Shown: positions 1 through 10,683 of the stretch, in pieces
Layout of the letters: every line of letters begins with the position of its first letter
Position numbering within the stretch: the first letter of the stretch is position 1
Translations under genes and position numbers: made by a program
Source: Microthyrium microscopicum
Taxonomy: Eukaryota > Ascomycota > Dothideomycetes > Microthyriales > Microthyriaceae
Length of the DNA: 64,000 nucleotides
Assembly (NCBI GenBank): GCA_010405405.1
Contig: MU004235.1
Span: 1,564,538-1,628,537, forward strand
Direction: 5' to 3'
Notes under the pieces: model-generated
Database searches by the model: none
The model's input: only the letters and a program-made list of their open reading frames with translations
Told to the model about the DNA's origin: nothing

Positions 1-899
1 CTTCTGTAAGATGCAGTTGACGTATGGCTACGAGCTTTAATCTGATCACTGGCTTCCCATCGGCGGCGAAGGCGACCACGATGTCTTATGACAGAAGTAT
101 ACCTACTTTTCCATCTTAATCATTATATTGAGCGAATACTTATTCACTCGATGAAAACAAAAAACCAATTAGGCGATCGTGGTACATGCATTCCATCCAT
201 TTTTGTCGGTCATGACGAACCCAGGAGTTGCTCATGCTCCAAAGCCGCCAGGATGCGAATCGTTGAAGCGTAGTAGTTAGTAGTGTGTGCCAACACAAGG
301 CGATATTTCAGTCAACTATACTTTGGCTCAAATCCAATTCAGTTTAGTGCTCATCCTCTGCTTGGCCGCCATCAACTTTACTCATGATTAAAATTTTGGC
401 ATTTCAGTTTGCTCGTGCTCAACCCTGTCATTATTCCACGTTTGGGTCCTATTTATACTTAGTATAGAACTTTAGATTAATATTCCAAAGGATGCTGCCA
501 CGGTTTGCTCATATCCGCATGTGACAAATCACTCCTCGTCCTTGTCAGTTGTCTTATTATGTCACTTTATGTGGTCTTTGCAATGTAAAAACTGGATCTA
601 AAAATAGTCCAACGGCTTCGCACCGCACCGTCCCGACGCTTGGAAACGGGACGAGCTTGCAGGCTGTCCGCGAGTCAGGATGCCAATAAAAACGATCGTT
701 CTTATTGGCTATCCCATCGTACCTTTTGCGCCACTGTCTCATCTCGAAAGGCACTGATTTCACGTTACATCTGCCAAGTGCTTGTCATCCTCCTTTCCCC
801 CTCCTGAGCTTTTGAATGGAGCAAGCATGCGATATCACTTTGTAGACAGCTGAAGCAAAGCAAGCGCTTGAGCCATTTGGTGGAGCGACAGACATCAAG
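1..899. other. gene-free left edge
   Basis: I see no convincing coding frame here. Short open frames on both strands lack family signatures. The right part is presumably the promoter and 5' leader of the gene starting at 900. Confidence 0.5.
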
Positions 900-2093
900 A
901 TGACTATTATTCCAAAGAGTCGATTTTACCTCAGCCTGATACTTTACATGTTTGTGTGGTGTCAACGGACCCTGGCACAAAGCGATTGCCCGTCAGAAGA
1001 CCTTCTCGTTTACTCTCCTTTCAAACCATGGTTTTCATTTTATCAAGGATCAAGCCAAAGATGCTGGTCAGCCGCCATATGTTTATTCCAAGCAGCCGAT
1101 GAAGCAAGGAAGCAGCAATTCTCAGCAACTGCACTGATCATGGGACTGCTCCCGTTGACCCTAAAGGATATCGCTTGGCCTGAACGTAGACTTGTTCCAG
1201 TATCCCACCGATTACCAGTGTTGGCCGAGATTTTGGTTCGGGCGCTTAGTCTTGAACCTGTTGAAGTACATGGCAAAAATGAAGCAGAGAAACGGACAAT
1301 GACCGAGAGCTGGTTGACAATACATTCACCCAGCCTGGCTGATTGGGTTTGGAATCTGGAACAGAAGAGAATATTGTTCTACGTGGCGGGATCAACCCTC
1401 TCTCTGCTCCTTACATATGCCGCACTGGTGCTGGTGGAAGTCTATTCGAAACGCTCATCGCTCGGCTGCATATATCCAGCCTTCATTTTGACTTGGTACA
1501 TCGTAGCTCTCTTACCAGCTACAATTCACACACTGCTATCAAAACTGCGACATTCGAAACAGAAAAGAAAAGCCAAAGGCATTTTGGAAGCCAACCTCAA
1601 CATAGTCACTGCAGACACACCAATGACACCACACCCAAACGATGTTGAAAGCGCTGGTGCAATAGTTTCTGTGATCAGCGAGCCAAGTTCATATCCTCGT
1701 AAGACCCATTCAACGCCTCTCGGGGCTCGCGATATCAAGAACCAAAACATCACACTGGCAGATCCAAGGACTTTGAGCCAAAACGGACAAAACAAGAGTC
1801 TCACTCGATCCCAGATAGCATCTGCCGTACAGGGAGCCGAAGAGTGGTGGATAGTCCAGCTCGTGTGGGCGATCTACTATATTGCTGGAACACTTGTTTT
1901 TACTTCCATCATGGCAGTCACGGTCATCGAACTGTTTGTTTGGGTCATGACTGGCTTTGCAGTAACTGGAGCAAGTAAACTGCTGGCGCTCTTGCTTTGT
2001 ATGTCGTTCGAGGTTACCGGAGAGAGTCGACCACGATTCATACAGCAGGAAGGATCTACCAGTCAATTGAAAGACACGATAAATAAAAGGTGA
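900..2093 (+). CDS. secreted-pathway multi-pass membrane protein, unknown function
   Basis: Single-exon frame of 397 aa. The N-terminus (LSLILYMFVW...TLAQ) looks like a cleavable signal peptide. It is followed by an ectodomain with a CW..A..CLFQAADEARKQQ stretch and a conserved-looking TLKDIAWPERR motif. Hydrophobic helices are visible at about residues 160-182 and 190-208, and two more near the C-terminus (about 320-375). Between the helix pairs lies a basic segment (KLRHSKQKRKAKG) and a Ser/Thr-rich loop. The pattern resembles an uncharacterised fungal membrane-protein family; I recognise no named function. The start was taken because the signal-like sequence follows it directly. The frame is real by length and hydropathy; the role is unknown. 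Confidence 0.75.
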   Translation: MTIIPKSRFYLSLILYMFVWCQRTLAQSDCPSEDLLVYSPFKPWFSFYQGSSQRCWSAAICLFQAADEARKQQFSATALIMGLLPLTLKDIAWPERRLVPVSHRLPVLAEILVRALSLEPVEVHGKNEAEKRTMTESWLTIHSPSLADWVWNLEQKRILFYVAGSTLSLLLTYAALVLVEVYSKRSSLGCIYPAFILTWYIVALLPATIHTLLSKLRHSKQKRKAKGILEANLNIVTADTPMTPHPNDVESAGAIVSVISEPSSYPRKTHSTPLGARDIKNQNITLADPRTLSQNGQNKSLTRSQIASAVQGAEEWWIVQLVWAIYYIAGTLVFTSIMAVTVIELFVWVMTGFAVTGASKLLALLLCMSFEVTGESRPRFIQQEGSTSQLKDTINKR

Positions 2094-2170
2094 GGTTGTG
2101 CCAGACCTCGTAAACAGCGAGGCAGAGTGATTGGAGTTATTCCATCAATTCTGGTAGCTGCCACCAATAA

Positions 2171-2290
2171 TGTTAAACAAAAGATGCTTTATTTCCCACT
2201 GGCCTCTATGGTAAACACAGCACTGAATAAAAGATGTTGCGTCCGGGAGCCAACGAGGCTGATGGGAGCTCGCAATTATTTTGTCGACCC
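2171..2290. repeat. dispersed repeat, copy A
   Basis: This stretch aligns by eye with 32811-32955. Both begin with TAAACAAAAGATGCT followed by a T-rich segment. Both continue with a shared block (TATGG.AAA...AGCACT) and end with GATGGGAGC then TTATTTTGTC. Copy B carries an extra insertion of roughly 35-40 bases in its first half. It lies downstream of the membrane-protein gene and outside any coding frame. A weaker match to the end of the repeat (ATGGGAAC...ATTATTTTGTC) lies near 3890-3915. It could be a degenerate MITE or a fragment of a larger element. Confidence 0.55.
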
Positions 2291-2586
2291 TTTGGTCGTC
2301 CTAGGTGCTATTCTACAGGTACCAAACTTTCAAATGTCTTCGCTTTTCTACGAATTTGTGGTACGATGTGTTCCCACTCTACCAAAACATCTGTTCTTTC
2401 CAACAAGTGCCCTTAAAAAGTCAATCTTTCTATCTTAATATCTCATTCCGTCAGTTTTGTTCTGAGCCTTGTTTTAAAATCTGCCAATATCCGGTCTCAC
2501 ACGCGCCGTTCCCTTCCCATTCAAGCTCCCTATAACTTCCTTGACAACAACCTCGCGGTTCATTTGCTCTGACTACCTACTCAGCC

Positions 2587-3669
2587 ATGGCTGCTCGAAC
2601 TAATCCCCATCCCACAAATTATCCTGAATTTCCAACAAATCACGATGACCCACCCTCAGTACTGCCCTGTATCAAACCATCATCTGGCCTTGTACAAGAA
2701 CCCAACAGCAAAAAGCCACAAGGAAATGCCGGTTTTCTGGATTACTTGCCCCTCGAGATGATCCAGATGATACTCCTGCATTTCGATATCCAATCTATCA
2801 CTCATTTCGAGTCTTTCAATCCTCACACCAAAGATCTCGTACAATCTCTCCTAGAATATCGCGCCATAGTCAAACACGCATCCAAAGCACTGCATCAGAT
2901 CCTAGCCATCGAATCCGGCGAGTATATCACATTGCAAACCCTCTACACCAAACTATGCACCGCCAAATGCGAGTCCTGTGGACACTTCGCCAGCAACCTC
3001 TATCTCATCACCTGCAAACGAGTCTGCGACTCCTGCTTCAAATCAAAGACAAAATGGTACCCAAACCCATGCTCATTAGCCGAAGACATACTTGGCCTCA
3101 GCCCAGCCCAAATAGCCACCCTTCCGAAATTTCACAGCCCACAACGTTCCAGCAGATACCAGCTCCGAGCCACAACATTCCAATGGTACGCCGACCGCGA
3201 AGCTGCGTATGATATCGCCATAAAGTCCGGCAAATTTAGCCCACTGTCCCTCAAACCGCCCATATTCGACTCGGTGTATGGGATTGGGATGGAGTACTAT
3301 GTAGCGCCACGATGCCGCACTGCCGGCCGGCGGTTACCAATACGATATGACGCATTAATAGATGTGCCGTGGCTAAATAGGAAGACGAATAAGGGAGAGC
3401 ACGGAATGTACTGTCCGAGATGTAACCGTACCAATGGCCCCAGTGGTTTGGAACTTCGTCGGCTCTTGACTGATTATTATGAAAATAAGGATCTTGGGGT
3501 TGCGCAAGTACGGGTTATTCTACGGGAATCAGAGGAAAAAAGAATCCTGGGACTTTCGCCTAGGTGGCCTCAGTGGCGCAAGTACGCGAAGATGAGTTTG
3601 CTGGATCATCTGTGGGAACACGATGGGCTGGACCGCTTGTCGACGGAAGAGAGAAAGAGAAATGGATGA
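2587..3669 (+). CDS. F-box / Cys-rich protein, C-terminus frameshifted
   Basis: The 360-aa frame carries an F-box at about residues 50-90 (LDYLPLEMIQMILLHFD). A cysteine cluster (CTAKCESCGHF...CKRVCDSC) follows at about 123-150, as in a fungal F-box family with a treble-cysteine segment, and a second CPRCNR pair near 277. Such proteins serve as substrate adaptors of SCF ubiquitin ligases. The frame stops at 3669, but reading continues in the +2 frame from ATG at 3662 to TAA at 3802. That tail is coherent: DECFIHEHYKTTAQTNGYDG, then a Cys-rich end CKSFGTSCPRFGTNCF. One extra A in the AAA at 3660-3662 would explain the break. It is either a sequencing/assembly indel or a real truncation of about 45 residues. 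No intron with GT...AG restores the frame cleanly. Confidence 0.75.
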   Translation: MAARTNPHPTNYPEFPTNHDDPPSVLPCIKPSSGLVQEPNSKKPQGNAGFLDYLPLEMIQMILLHFDIQSITHFESFNPHTKDLVQSLLEYRAIVKHASKALHQILAIESGEYITLQTLYTKLCTAKCESCGHFASNLYLITCKRVCDSCFKSKTKWYPNPCSLAEDILGLSPAQIATLPKFHSPQRSSRYQLRATTFQWYADREAAYDIAIKSGKFSPLSLKPPIFDSVYGIGMEYYVAPRCRTAGRRLPIRYDALIDVPWLNRKTNKGEHGMYCPRCNRTNGPSGLELRRLLTDYYENKDLGVAQVRVILRESEEKRILGLSPRWPQWRKYAKMSLLDHLWEHDGLDRLSTEERKRNG

Positions 3670-3802
3670 GTGTTTCATTCACGAGCACTATAAGACGACA
3701 GCTCAAACCAATGGATATGATGGATGGCGGGATCCCATTAGCTGCAAGTCCTTTGGCACTAGCTGTCCACGATTTGGTACCAACTGCTTTGTTTCCCATT
3801 AA
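3663..3802 (+). pseudogene. out-of-frame C-terminal tail of the F-box protein
   Basis: Codons in the frame of 3665 read DECF...HYKTTAQTNGYDGWRDP and then a Cys-rich end finishing FVSH and TAA at 3800-3802. The composition continues the upstream protein naturally and lacks its own start context. It is therefore the displaced 3' end of the F-box gene, not a separate gene. Confidence 0.65.
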
Positions 3803-4265
3803 GTATTACGAAGGAATTGCGGATTATCGACCAAAATGGCAATTTAAAAAAATCGCTTTGGATAAGTTGCGCCGGTTGCTATCGCACTTCATGGGAACGT
3901 AACATTATTTTGTCAAGCAGTGGCTCGTTAGCACCCTCGATACCGTAATCAACAAGGCAAGGTTTGTGACTCGACGCTTATTCTCATCGTAAGGTGCGAT
4001 GGGAATTATCGTAATCGATGAGCCCGCCACCTAACTTCGTCGCCCGTAGACCCTAACTCATGCTATAAAGTCGAATGAATGTTCAGTGCAGAGGATAGGA
4101 AACTCAAGATAAGACAGTTTTAGATATTATATTACGTTCATTACTAACAAATCTAAACGCTCCAAAGCCAAAACGCCATGCCACCCATTCATACAATCAT
4201 CACAATACTCAAGACATTATCACCAACCACCTTTTCAACAGCCTATTTCTCATGCGTTCAATAGC
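3803..4265. other. intergenic, no gene seen
   Basis: Tail-to-tail gap between the F-box gene and the MFS transporter. It contains only short frames and a weak partial match to the dispersed repeat near 3890-3915. Confidence 0.5.
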
Positions 4266-6113
4266 TTATTTCGCCGAGAACTTGGATCGCTGGCGCAATG
4301 TACTTCCATAGTACCAGAGTGCATACAATCCAATACAACAGCCCACAATCAACCCGCCCAGCAATGACACACCACGGTCCACTCCTAGATTTCCAAACAA
4401 AGGACGCGAGAAGTGGATGGCACCAGTAGCCAAGCTTGATCGCACAAAATCATTGCCGGCGAAAAGGGAGGCAGCGTATTGTGGATATGTCAATGGCAGG
4501 AAGACAAAAATGCATTGGATGACGATGAATATGCCCACTGTGAATATCGTGATTCCAATCGTCGGCACAATCCAGTGGATATCTTCCCGACTAGTCCAGC
4601 CGAAGATGAATAGGCCAGCGGGACAGAACCAAGTGACGACAAGGGCTGGGATGAGACGTCGTTCGGGGGCTCCGATGCCGTTGGCTTTCATGTCAGGAAC
4701 GACGTACCAGTACAGCCAGGACCAGTATGTGGCGATAGCAATGATGACTCCGACGGTGATGGAGAGGAAGGCGAGGCCAGATTCGCCGAGGTTGAAGCCG
4801 TAAATGTCGTTGTAAACGAGTGGGAAGGCTTCGAAGAAGGAATAGTAGATTCCGTAGATCAGCGCAGTGTAGAGGGCAGTGAAACCGACTGCTGGATCGA
4901 GGAACATCATTTGGAGTGGTCGGTACAAGTTCTCGAGGATGAGGGCGGAGATGCTCATGTTCGCTTGGTCGATCTCGGATTGCGCTTTGAGGTTCTGGTT
5001 GCCTGTTGCAGCGCGGAGGCGGCGCGCGCGGTGGAGCAGGATGGTGGAGGGGTTTGTTTCGGGAAGGAAGAAGAACATTGCGATGAAGACTGGGCCGGCG
5101 AGCCAGAGCATTTCCCACATGGACCAGCGCCAGTTCTCAGCGGCAACGGAGAAGCCGGAGATGATGGGACCAAAGGCTGGTCCGCAGGTTGCGGCGAGGG
5201 CCCAAAGGCAGACGGCGAAGGGGAGATAGAGGAGGCTGTACATGTCTTGGAGAGATGCGCCGCCTGTAGCAAGACATGGCGAGCCGAAGAATCCTTGAAG
5301 AAATCGGAGCACGACCAGACCTGGGAAGTTGTTTACCAATGCGGTTGGGACACAGAGAATGACGAAGATGGCGAATGTGAAAACGTATGGTGGATTACGA
5401 CCGATGGAAGGAATCTCTGAAAGAGGGGACCAGAGCATGGGGCCTAGACCATAGGCCAAAACGTACATTGAGAGACCCATTGAAGCCAATTGAACGTTGA
5501 CGCCAAATTGTTCTATGATGCCTTGTTCTGAAGGAGCATAGATGGAGGATCCCATATACACAGCGGTAGTGTACAAGCAAATGATTAGAGTAACCCAGAG
5601 CTTCTTACTCAGTTTCCAGTTTTGTGGGTTTTCTGGATCGTCTGTCGTATACCAATCCACCAAAATGGTGCCGTCGTCAAGTCGATCCGGGACAATAGGT
5701 CTACTTGGTCCCTTTTCGGCAATGGCGAGAGAGAGTTGCTGTTCTAGATCGCGCTGGGAGCTCGATCGACTGAGAGCAGTTCTACTACCCACTCGTTCGA
5801 TCTGTCCGCGCTGAGTTCGTTGGGTGTGCATTTCTTCTAGGTGAGGGCCTTCTGCCGGTACAGTGACCCTCTTTTCCAAGTCGGTTGGCTCGGACGAGTT
5901 AGTTTCTGCTTCTTCCACAGGCTCTTTGTCGACCTTTTCGGCGTCTCCAGAAACGCTTGGCGAAGGTTCGGAAAATGGGGTATCCATGGCCGATTTGTTG
6001 GAGTAGGTGTGTGGGCATTCAAAATCTGGCTTCTCTTCTGGATATTGAAGAACTTTGTTTTTGGTGAGATAGCGGATGGCCTGGCCGACGGGAGCATCGC
6101 GAATCCACTCCAT
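4266..6113 (-). CDS. MFS drug:H+ antiporter, DHA1 type
   Basis: Intronless 615-aa protein. A long hydrophilic Ser/Glu-rich N-terminus (about 160 residues) precedes a DWYTTDDPENPQNW motif that typically opens fungal DHA1 multidrug transporters of the FLR1/CYHR class. About twelve hydrophobic helices follow. The region after helix 2 has GLGPMLWSPLSEIPSIGRNP, a DHA1 motif-A variant, and the helix-5 region (ATCGPAFGPIISGF) is the antiporter motif C. The expected place is the plasma membrane, exporting toxic compounds or the cell's own metabolites with proton exchange. It is the nearest neighbour of the UstYa-like gene (1.8 kb away, same strand), so an export role for that locus is possible but unproven. 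The start MEWIRDAPVG resembles other family members. Confidence 0.9.
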   Translation of the reverse strand: MEWIRDAPVGQAIRYLTKNKVLQYPEEKPDFECPHTYSNKSAMDTPFSEPSPSVSGDAEKVDKEPVEEAETNSSEPTDLEKRVTVPAEGPHLEEMHTQRTQRGQIERVGSRTALSRSSSQRDLEQQLSLAIAEKGPSRPIVPDRLDDGTILVDWYTTDDPENPQNWKLSKKLWVTLIICLYTTAVYMGSSIYAPSEQGIIEQFGVNVQLASMGLSMYVLAYGLGPMLWSPLSEIPSIGRNPPYVFTFAIFVILCVPTALVNNFPGLVVLRFLQGFFGSPCLATGGASLQDMYSLLYLPFAVCLWALAATCGPAFGPIISGFSVAAENWRWSMWEMLWLAGPVFIAMFFFLPETNPSTILLHRARRLRAATGNQNLKAQSEIDQANMSISALILENLYRPLQMMFLDPAVGFTALYTALIYGIYYSFFEAFPLVYNDIYGFNLGESGLAFLSITVGVIIAIATYWSWLYWYVVPDMKANGIGAPERRLIPALVVTWFCPAGLFIFGWTSREDIHWIVPTIGITIFTVGIFIVIQCIFVFLPLTYPQYAASLFAGNDFVRSSLATGAIHFSRPLFGNLGVDRGVSLLGGLIVGCCIGLYALWYYGSTLRQRSKFSAK

Positions 6114-6281
6114 GGCAAAGGTTTTGAAAAGTGATCAAGCGGTGTGTGATGTGTTGAGATAGAGAGGTGTTGTGGTTGATACTTGGTATGCAGGAAGCCT
6201 TGTTGGTGTTGGCAGATGGTATGAGGAAGGATTGATTGAGTTGAAAACAAGAAGGAGAAAACGAGGCGGGAGCTCAAAAGA

Positions 6282-6290
6282 GTTTAAATA
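6282..6290 (-). promoter_or_regulatory. TATA-like element of the MFS gene
   Basis: On the minus strand the sequence reads TATTTAAAC about 170 bases upstream of the transporter ATG. Spacing and composition fit a core promoter element; there is no functional evidence. Confidence 0.3.
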
Positions 6291-7957
6291 GTGCAACTGA
6301 TAAAAGGAGCTCCATTGACTACTACTAGCATATCTTCTTTAATAATGCCATAAAGTCCGATTAAGCTACAGGTATGGTGGTGTACCTTTGGGTTAGCTCC
6401 AGGAGCTTGTGAGCTGCAAGCTTGAGCACTCAAATGACAAAAAGAGGGATGACAAATGTTTAGATCCTGGACATGGAGTGGATCGCCAACAATCGCGTTT
6501 TCTAACCATCCGTCCCAAAAGCCCGCCGGACGGCGGGACTTTTCTCACTACTATTTTGCCAAGATGGGATAACCTTGATTCAGAATCTTCCATGATTCTG
6601 ACTGATGCAAATGCGCGTATTTACGCCTTATCCGGGTGGCTCCAAGAGATATTCAGAATGGCTTATGGGCTCATAACGTTAGGTTACGAAAGTTGCCGAC
6701 ATCCATGTCACGGAGAATGTGTGAAAAGCGAGCGAACAGAGGGTGGCCTGTCGTACAAAGGCCATTGATGACTGAATTGAACCCAAATCGATTGTGATCT
6801 TGATTCATGATTCTTGATACCTACGATAGAGAAGTGTGTCGCAGACTCGCAAGTCGCAACAGGGGAAAATGCGACATCAGGGACAAATAATTGACAATGG
6901 GCAGATACGTCACCATCAGTCAGCTTTTCCTGCCTTCTGATTGGTTTCGCTTAGTCTATCCCAATTCCCAAATCCCCAACTGCATGTCTGCAACAAACCG
7001 ACACTGATTTGCAGGAGACTAAACAAACTAAAATCGAAAGAACATGCAACTTGATTGATAAATGAGCCACCAAATAAGCCAAGAACATTTAGTCGGCATA
7101 AAACTGTGTATCGTGCTGCTCTAGTTGATGTCGATGCTCCAAGCCAGTGAAGCCACTATTATTGAAGATTAGGAAACAATCGCGAAGTCCCAATTAGGTC
7201 TAGCTCAGCCGCTGCAAAGACTAAAGTCCATTTATCTCCAGACTGTCCTCCACCTCAAGCTCGTGAGCTCCTCCAACCAACATCAAGATCATCACATCAT
7301 CAAAGTTTTAGCTTTGCCACTAGTACTTGCAACCTCTAGTGGATCTTCAACCAAAATGATTGATAAAGCTCTGCCGATCTGCATGATTGTTGAGAACTTG
7401 AGATTCCCAATGTTCTTTACATTCTACATAGTCGGACGAATGTTTCCCCAGCTCTCATTATCAAGCTTTTCAACAGCTAATATCCGCCTCGCCCATCACC
7501 TCCAGCTACCGGTAGCTCAATCACCTGGACACTTATTAAATGGTACCGACTCCGACTCCGATTCTCATGCTTCGACGTGTGCGATGCCTCTAGACGAGAA
7601 TTATCTGTAGACTTTGTTTTTGTCTTTGATCTTTGCGGTCATCAGATTATTTTCAGAAGTATGAAAAGACCTCAGGAATTCCTATACTATCGCCACAATG
7701 ACAAATGGAAGAAAAGACACCAAAAAGTGGTCTGTGAATTCTTTCTCCGACCAATTTGACCGGATTGTAAGTTATGCATTCTTGCATTTTCTTTTTAAAT
7801 TAAAAATCGAACCAATATACTGGTAATCAGTTTGAATAGAAAGACAACACGCTCCAAGCAAAAAACTTCTCCGTATCATACACTAAAGCACTGAACAGAG
7901 ATATTGAAATACCTTTTTCACACACCAACATGGAACATCATGGTGGCTACCAGGCCA
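6291..7957. other. intergenic, no gene seen
   Basis: About 1.7 kb between the MFS promoter and the 3' end of the UstYa-like gene. It holds only short frames without domain signatures. It contains a GC-rich inverted patch (CCCGCCGGACGGCGGG) near 6520-6537 that could form a small hairpin. Confidence 0.45.
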
Positions 7958-9116
7958 TCAGTGATGTCCATGTTCCATATGCTTCATCTCCATATGCTTG
8001 GACTCCGTATTCTTGGAATCCGTATGCTTCATGTTCATGTTCATACCCGTCCTCCCACCAACATGTTTCGGCGCTTTCACCGCCGTACTCCCATTAAATC
8101 TCTCAGTCGCCCAGTCTCTGATCTTCCCCCAGTTCCTACATACATGCGGTCTATTGGTGTCGATATAGCTCATGCCTAAACCCTCAAACCATCTACTAGG
8201 AATAGGCGTCAAGTCCGCATGGCACATGAGTGATTGTCGAATCGCATCAAAGCAGTGGTTGCGATGCAGAATGGGGTCTACGTGTTCGTGGTGCCCGTGT
8301 TTACTGTTCTTGTAGCGATCTGGATGAAGTTCTTGCCGGATGAAGTTGAGACAGTGGAGAAGATGTAACACATCAAGGCCGCCTACGTAGCCGCCATCGC
8401 CATGCTCTTTGAATTGTTGGTAGTTTGGACCCCATGATTCTCGGGCTTCTTGCTCTGTCATTTCAAAGTAACGGCCTGAGGGTGATTGTTAGTCTGGTAT
8501 TTATGATGAAGCCAAGGGAGGGAGCGAAAGCTTCGAGTGCGATGTAACCAAGAGCCAAGTACGAGGGCTTTTGATGCATGGCACGATCATCTTGGAGGAT
8601 TTTACAGGACTTACCTCCAATAGTATCCATCCAATTATCATCAAGCTCATCATTCGCCTCACCAATAAATCTTCTCTCATTGGGATCAAGAATCAGTGAT
8701 CCGACTCCTTCCTTGGTCCAGGTAGGCGTTCCCCAAAACATTTTAGTTTCTATTGAGATTTGTGATCTTGCACCTGCTATTTCCGTCGAGAACCCTTCTT
8801 CAAAAGACCCCAAAGAAGAGGAGGCCGATGAAGAAGCTGCAGATATTGTTTTGGAGACTGTCGGAGTAAAATACAACCAAACAGTTAAGCTGAAGAAAAT
8901 TATGTTTGATATCCAAAGAAATGTCGTTGATTTCCACCACCCCTTTCGCTGTGGTCTGATGACTTGATTTTCGTCATCTTGATTTTTCTCCATCAAGGGA
9001 TCATCTTCCACCTGGCTGTAATTCCATGATTTATACCAGCGAGGGAGTGATGAAAGCATAGCCATCAGTTTGTTGAGAAAAATTATCGTACAGCAAGCAA
9101 GTGAGAAGGGAAACAA
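7958..9116 (-). CDS. UstYa-like oxidase (DUF3328)
   Basis: Two exons, 9116-8615 and 8475-7958. The intron 8476-8614 begins GTAAGT, ends CAG, and restores the family motif GRYFEM across the junction. The protein has a cytosolic N-terminus, one membrane helix (about residues 64-85, TTFLWISNIIFFSLTVWLYF) and a lumenal domain. That domain has the two diagnostic HxxHC motifs, HLLHC near residue 205 and HRNHC near 238. Characterised UstYa proteins carry out oxidative cyclisation or halogenation in fungal RiPP and other secondary pathways. Translation may start at 9116, 9065 or 9059; MAMLSSLPRW (9059) looks most like family starts. The C-terminus is odd: a tail of about 25 residues rich in Met, His and Lys (ending KHMEHGHH), encoded by a degenerate short repeat, possibly metal-binding. 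It is divergent from the repeat-protein gene at 10684. Confidence 0.85.
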
Positions 9117-10581
9117 AAAAAATGGATCAAGTGGAAAAGGAGGACTTGGCCAACTGGTGATGCAGATTATATCACTTGGCCCCCATTATCTGATAGACTT
9201 TTACTTCAATTTCCCGGTAAATGGTACAACTTCTCTGACATTTCGGTAGACCAAGATCACCAACAATCTAGACCGGAATATTTCAATCTGTGTTTTGATG
9301 CATCGGGGTCTTGATTCTTCCGGCTGGTATAATAATATTTTTACTATATTGCTCTGACGATACTCAGCTATAAATAATTGTAATCCAAAGTTCTGGGCAT
9401 GAAAAACTTAGAGTAGTTTGTGGAGATCAAAGTAGTTCGCCATTTGATTAAGAGATGAGAACAGCCTGAACAGGTCAGCCCTCACCGAAATGATCTGGGG
9501 AAGATATAGATTGTAAAGCAAACACATCAAACAATGCCAAGTGAGTTTAATGAGCATTGGCGCCAATCGGCTGCTGGCAAAGCAATATTAGTACGAACTT
9601 TGATATATAATACCTGAAAAAGTTACCTAATATTAAGGTTAAAGATATTTGTCTAAATTCTTAATACGTATTGCCAAGAAAGCCAAGTATCGTAGTTAAA
9701 GTGTAGTAGTGTATGGCCAAGAAAAGCCAAGGGAAAGTAGGGTATTCGATATCAAATAACCGAACTGTCGTTCGTATATGTGTATATGTGCTAAAGGGCA
9801 GAGGTATTCATGGAATGCCCAATGTGCCTATACGTGGCCACACACCAGGCTCGTGGAAAGGAGAAAGCGTTCGTAGGATGATGGAGAATGATGCCAAAAA
9901 AGCTTATACGAACTTTCCAAGTATCACCAGAATGTCCAAGAAAAAGAGGGCTGCTTAGATATAAGTATCAGACATCAGAGTTGGCCCCAATAATGACGGG
10001 TGTTTGGAATGTATTCGCGTCGCCACTCAGACTGGTTATAGCTCAATATAAATTAGTACAACGGGTGATCACCCCTGAGTGACTCTTAAAAGTATGTGAA
10101 CCATATTCAAATGTGTCTCTTTGCAAGCCCTGGGGTCTGTCGCCATCAAGGACCAACCGAGCCGACACCATCCACAGATTAAGAGGCCAAGCCGAGTAAA
10201 AGCTGTCAATTCTCATCAAAATGAGAGTACCAAGACGGAAAAGACGGTACTTATATCATTAAAAATAGAAATAGTTGGTCACAGACTAACTTTGCCATCC
10301 GGAGACCTGTCTCAATCACTGCCTGATTTAGACACAGGTACGAGTACTCATTTCTACGCTAGCATATTGATGTATTCTTCCATGAATCGGTGTTGAGAAT
10401 CATTAATCTATGTGTTGTTTATGACAGTTATGCGAATTTGATGAGGCTTCATCATCATCATTCCGAAAGGTCTCCAAGAACCTCGTGCTCATTGAACGGA
10501 GTGAAGCATAGTAGTCCAAATTACCTCCGTCAGCATTACCTTCACGATATTAAGGCACTGTTTACTAGAACCTCAAAAGCG
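9117..10581. other. divergent intergenic region between UstYa-like and repeat-protein genes
   Basis: About 1.5 kb with no convincing gene. The part from 9500 to 10000 is AT-rich and contains repeated GCCAAGAAA(A)GCCAAG words near 9672-9690 and 9715-9732. An 81-residue frame at 9713-9958 has no recognisable family. The interval must hold the promoters of both flanking genes. Confidence 0.45.
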
Positions 10582-10587
10582 TATAAA
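10582..10587 (+). promoter_or_regulatory. TATA box of the repeat-protein gene
   Basis: A consensus TATAAA lies 97 bases upstream of the ATG at 10684, in the context GCGTATAAAGAG. A canonical TATA box suits a strongly inducible gene. Confidence 0.5.
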
Positions 10588-10683
10588 GAGACACATCTTC
10601 CCGCAGGATCATACTTTCTCATCATCACAACTTACAACTTAGTACTTCTATTAAACTTAGTCACTCACTTAACAACCTTCAAA

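Noticed and set aside
9713-9958. 81-residue basic frame between the UstYa-like and repeat genes
   Set aside because: Low-complexity start and no domain; located in an AT-rich stretch with repeated words, so probably not a gene.
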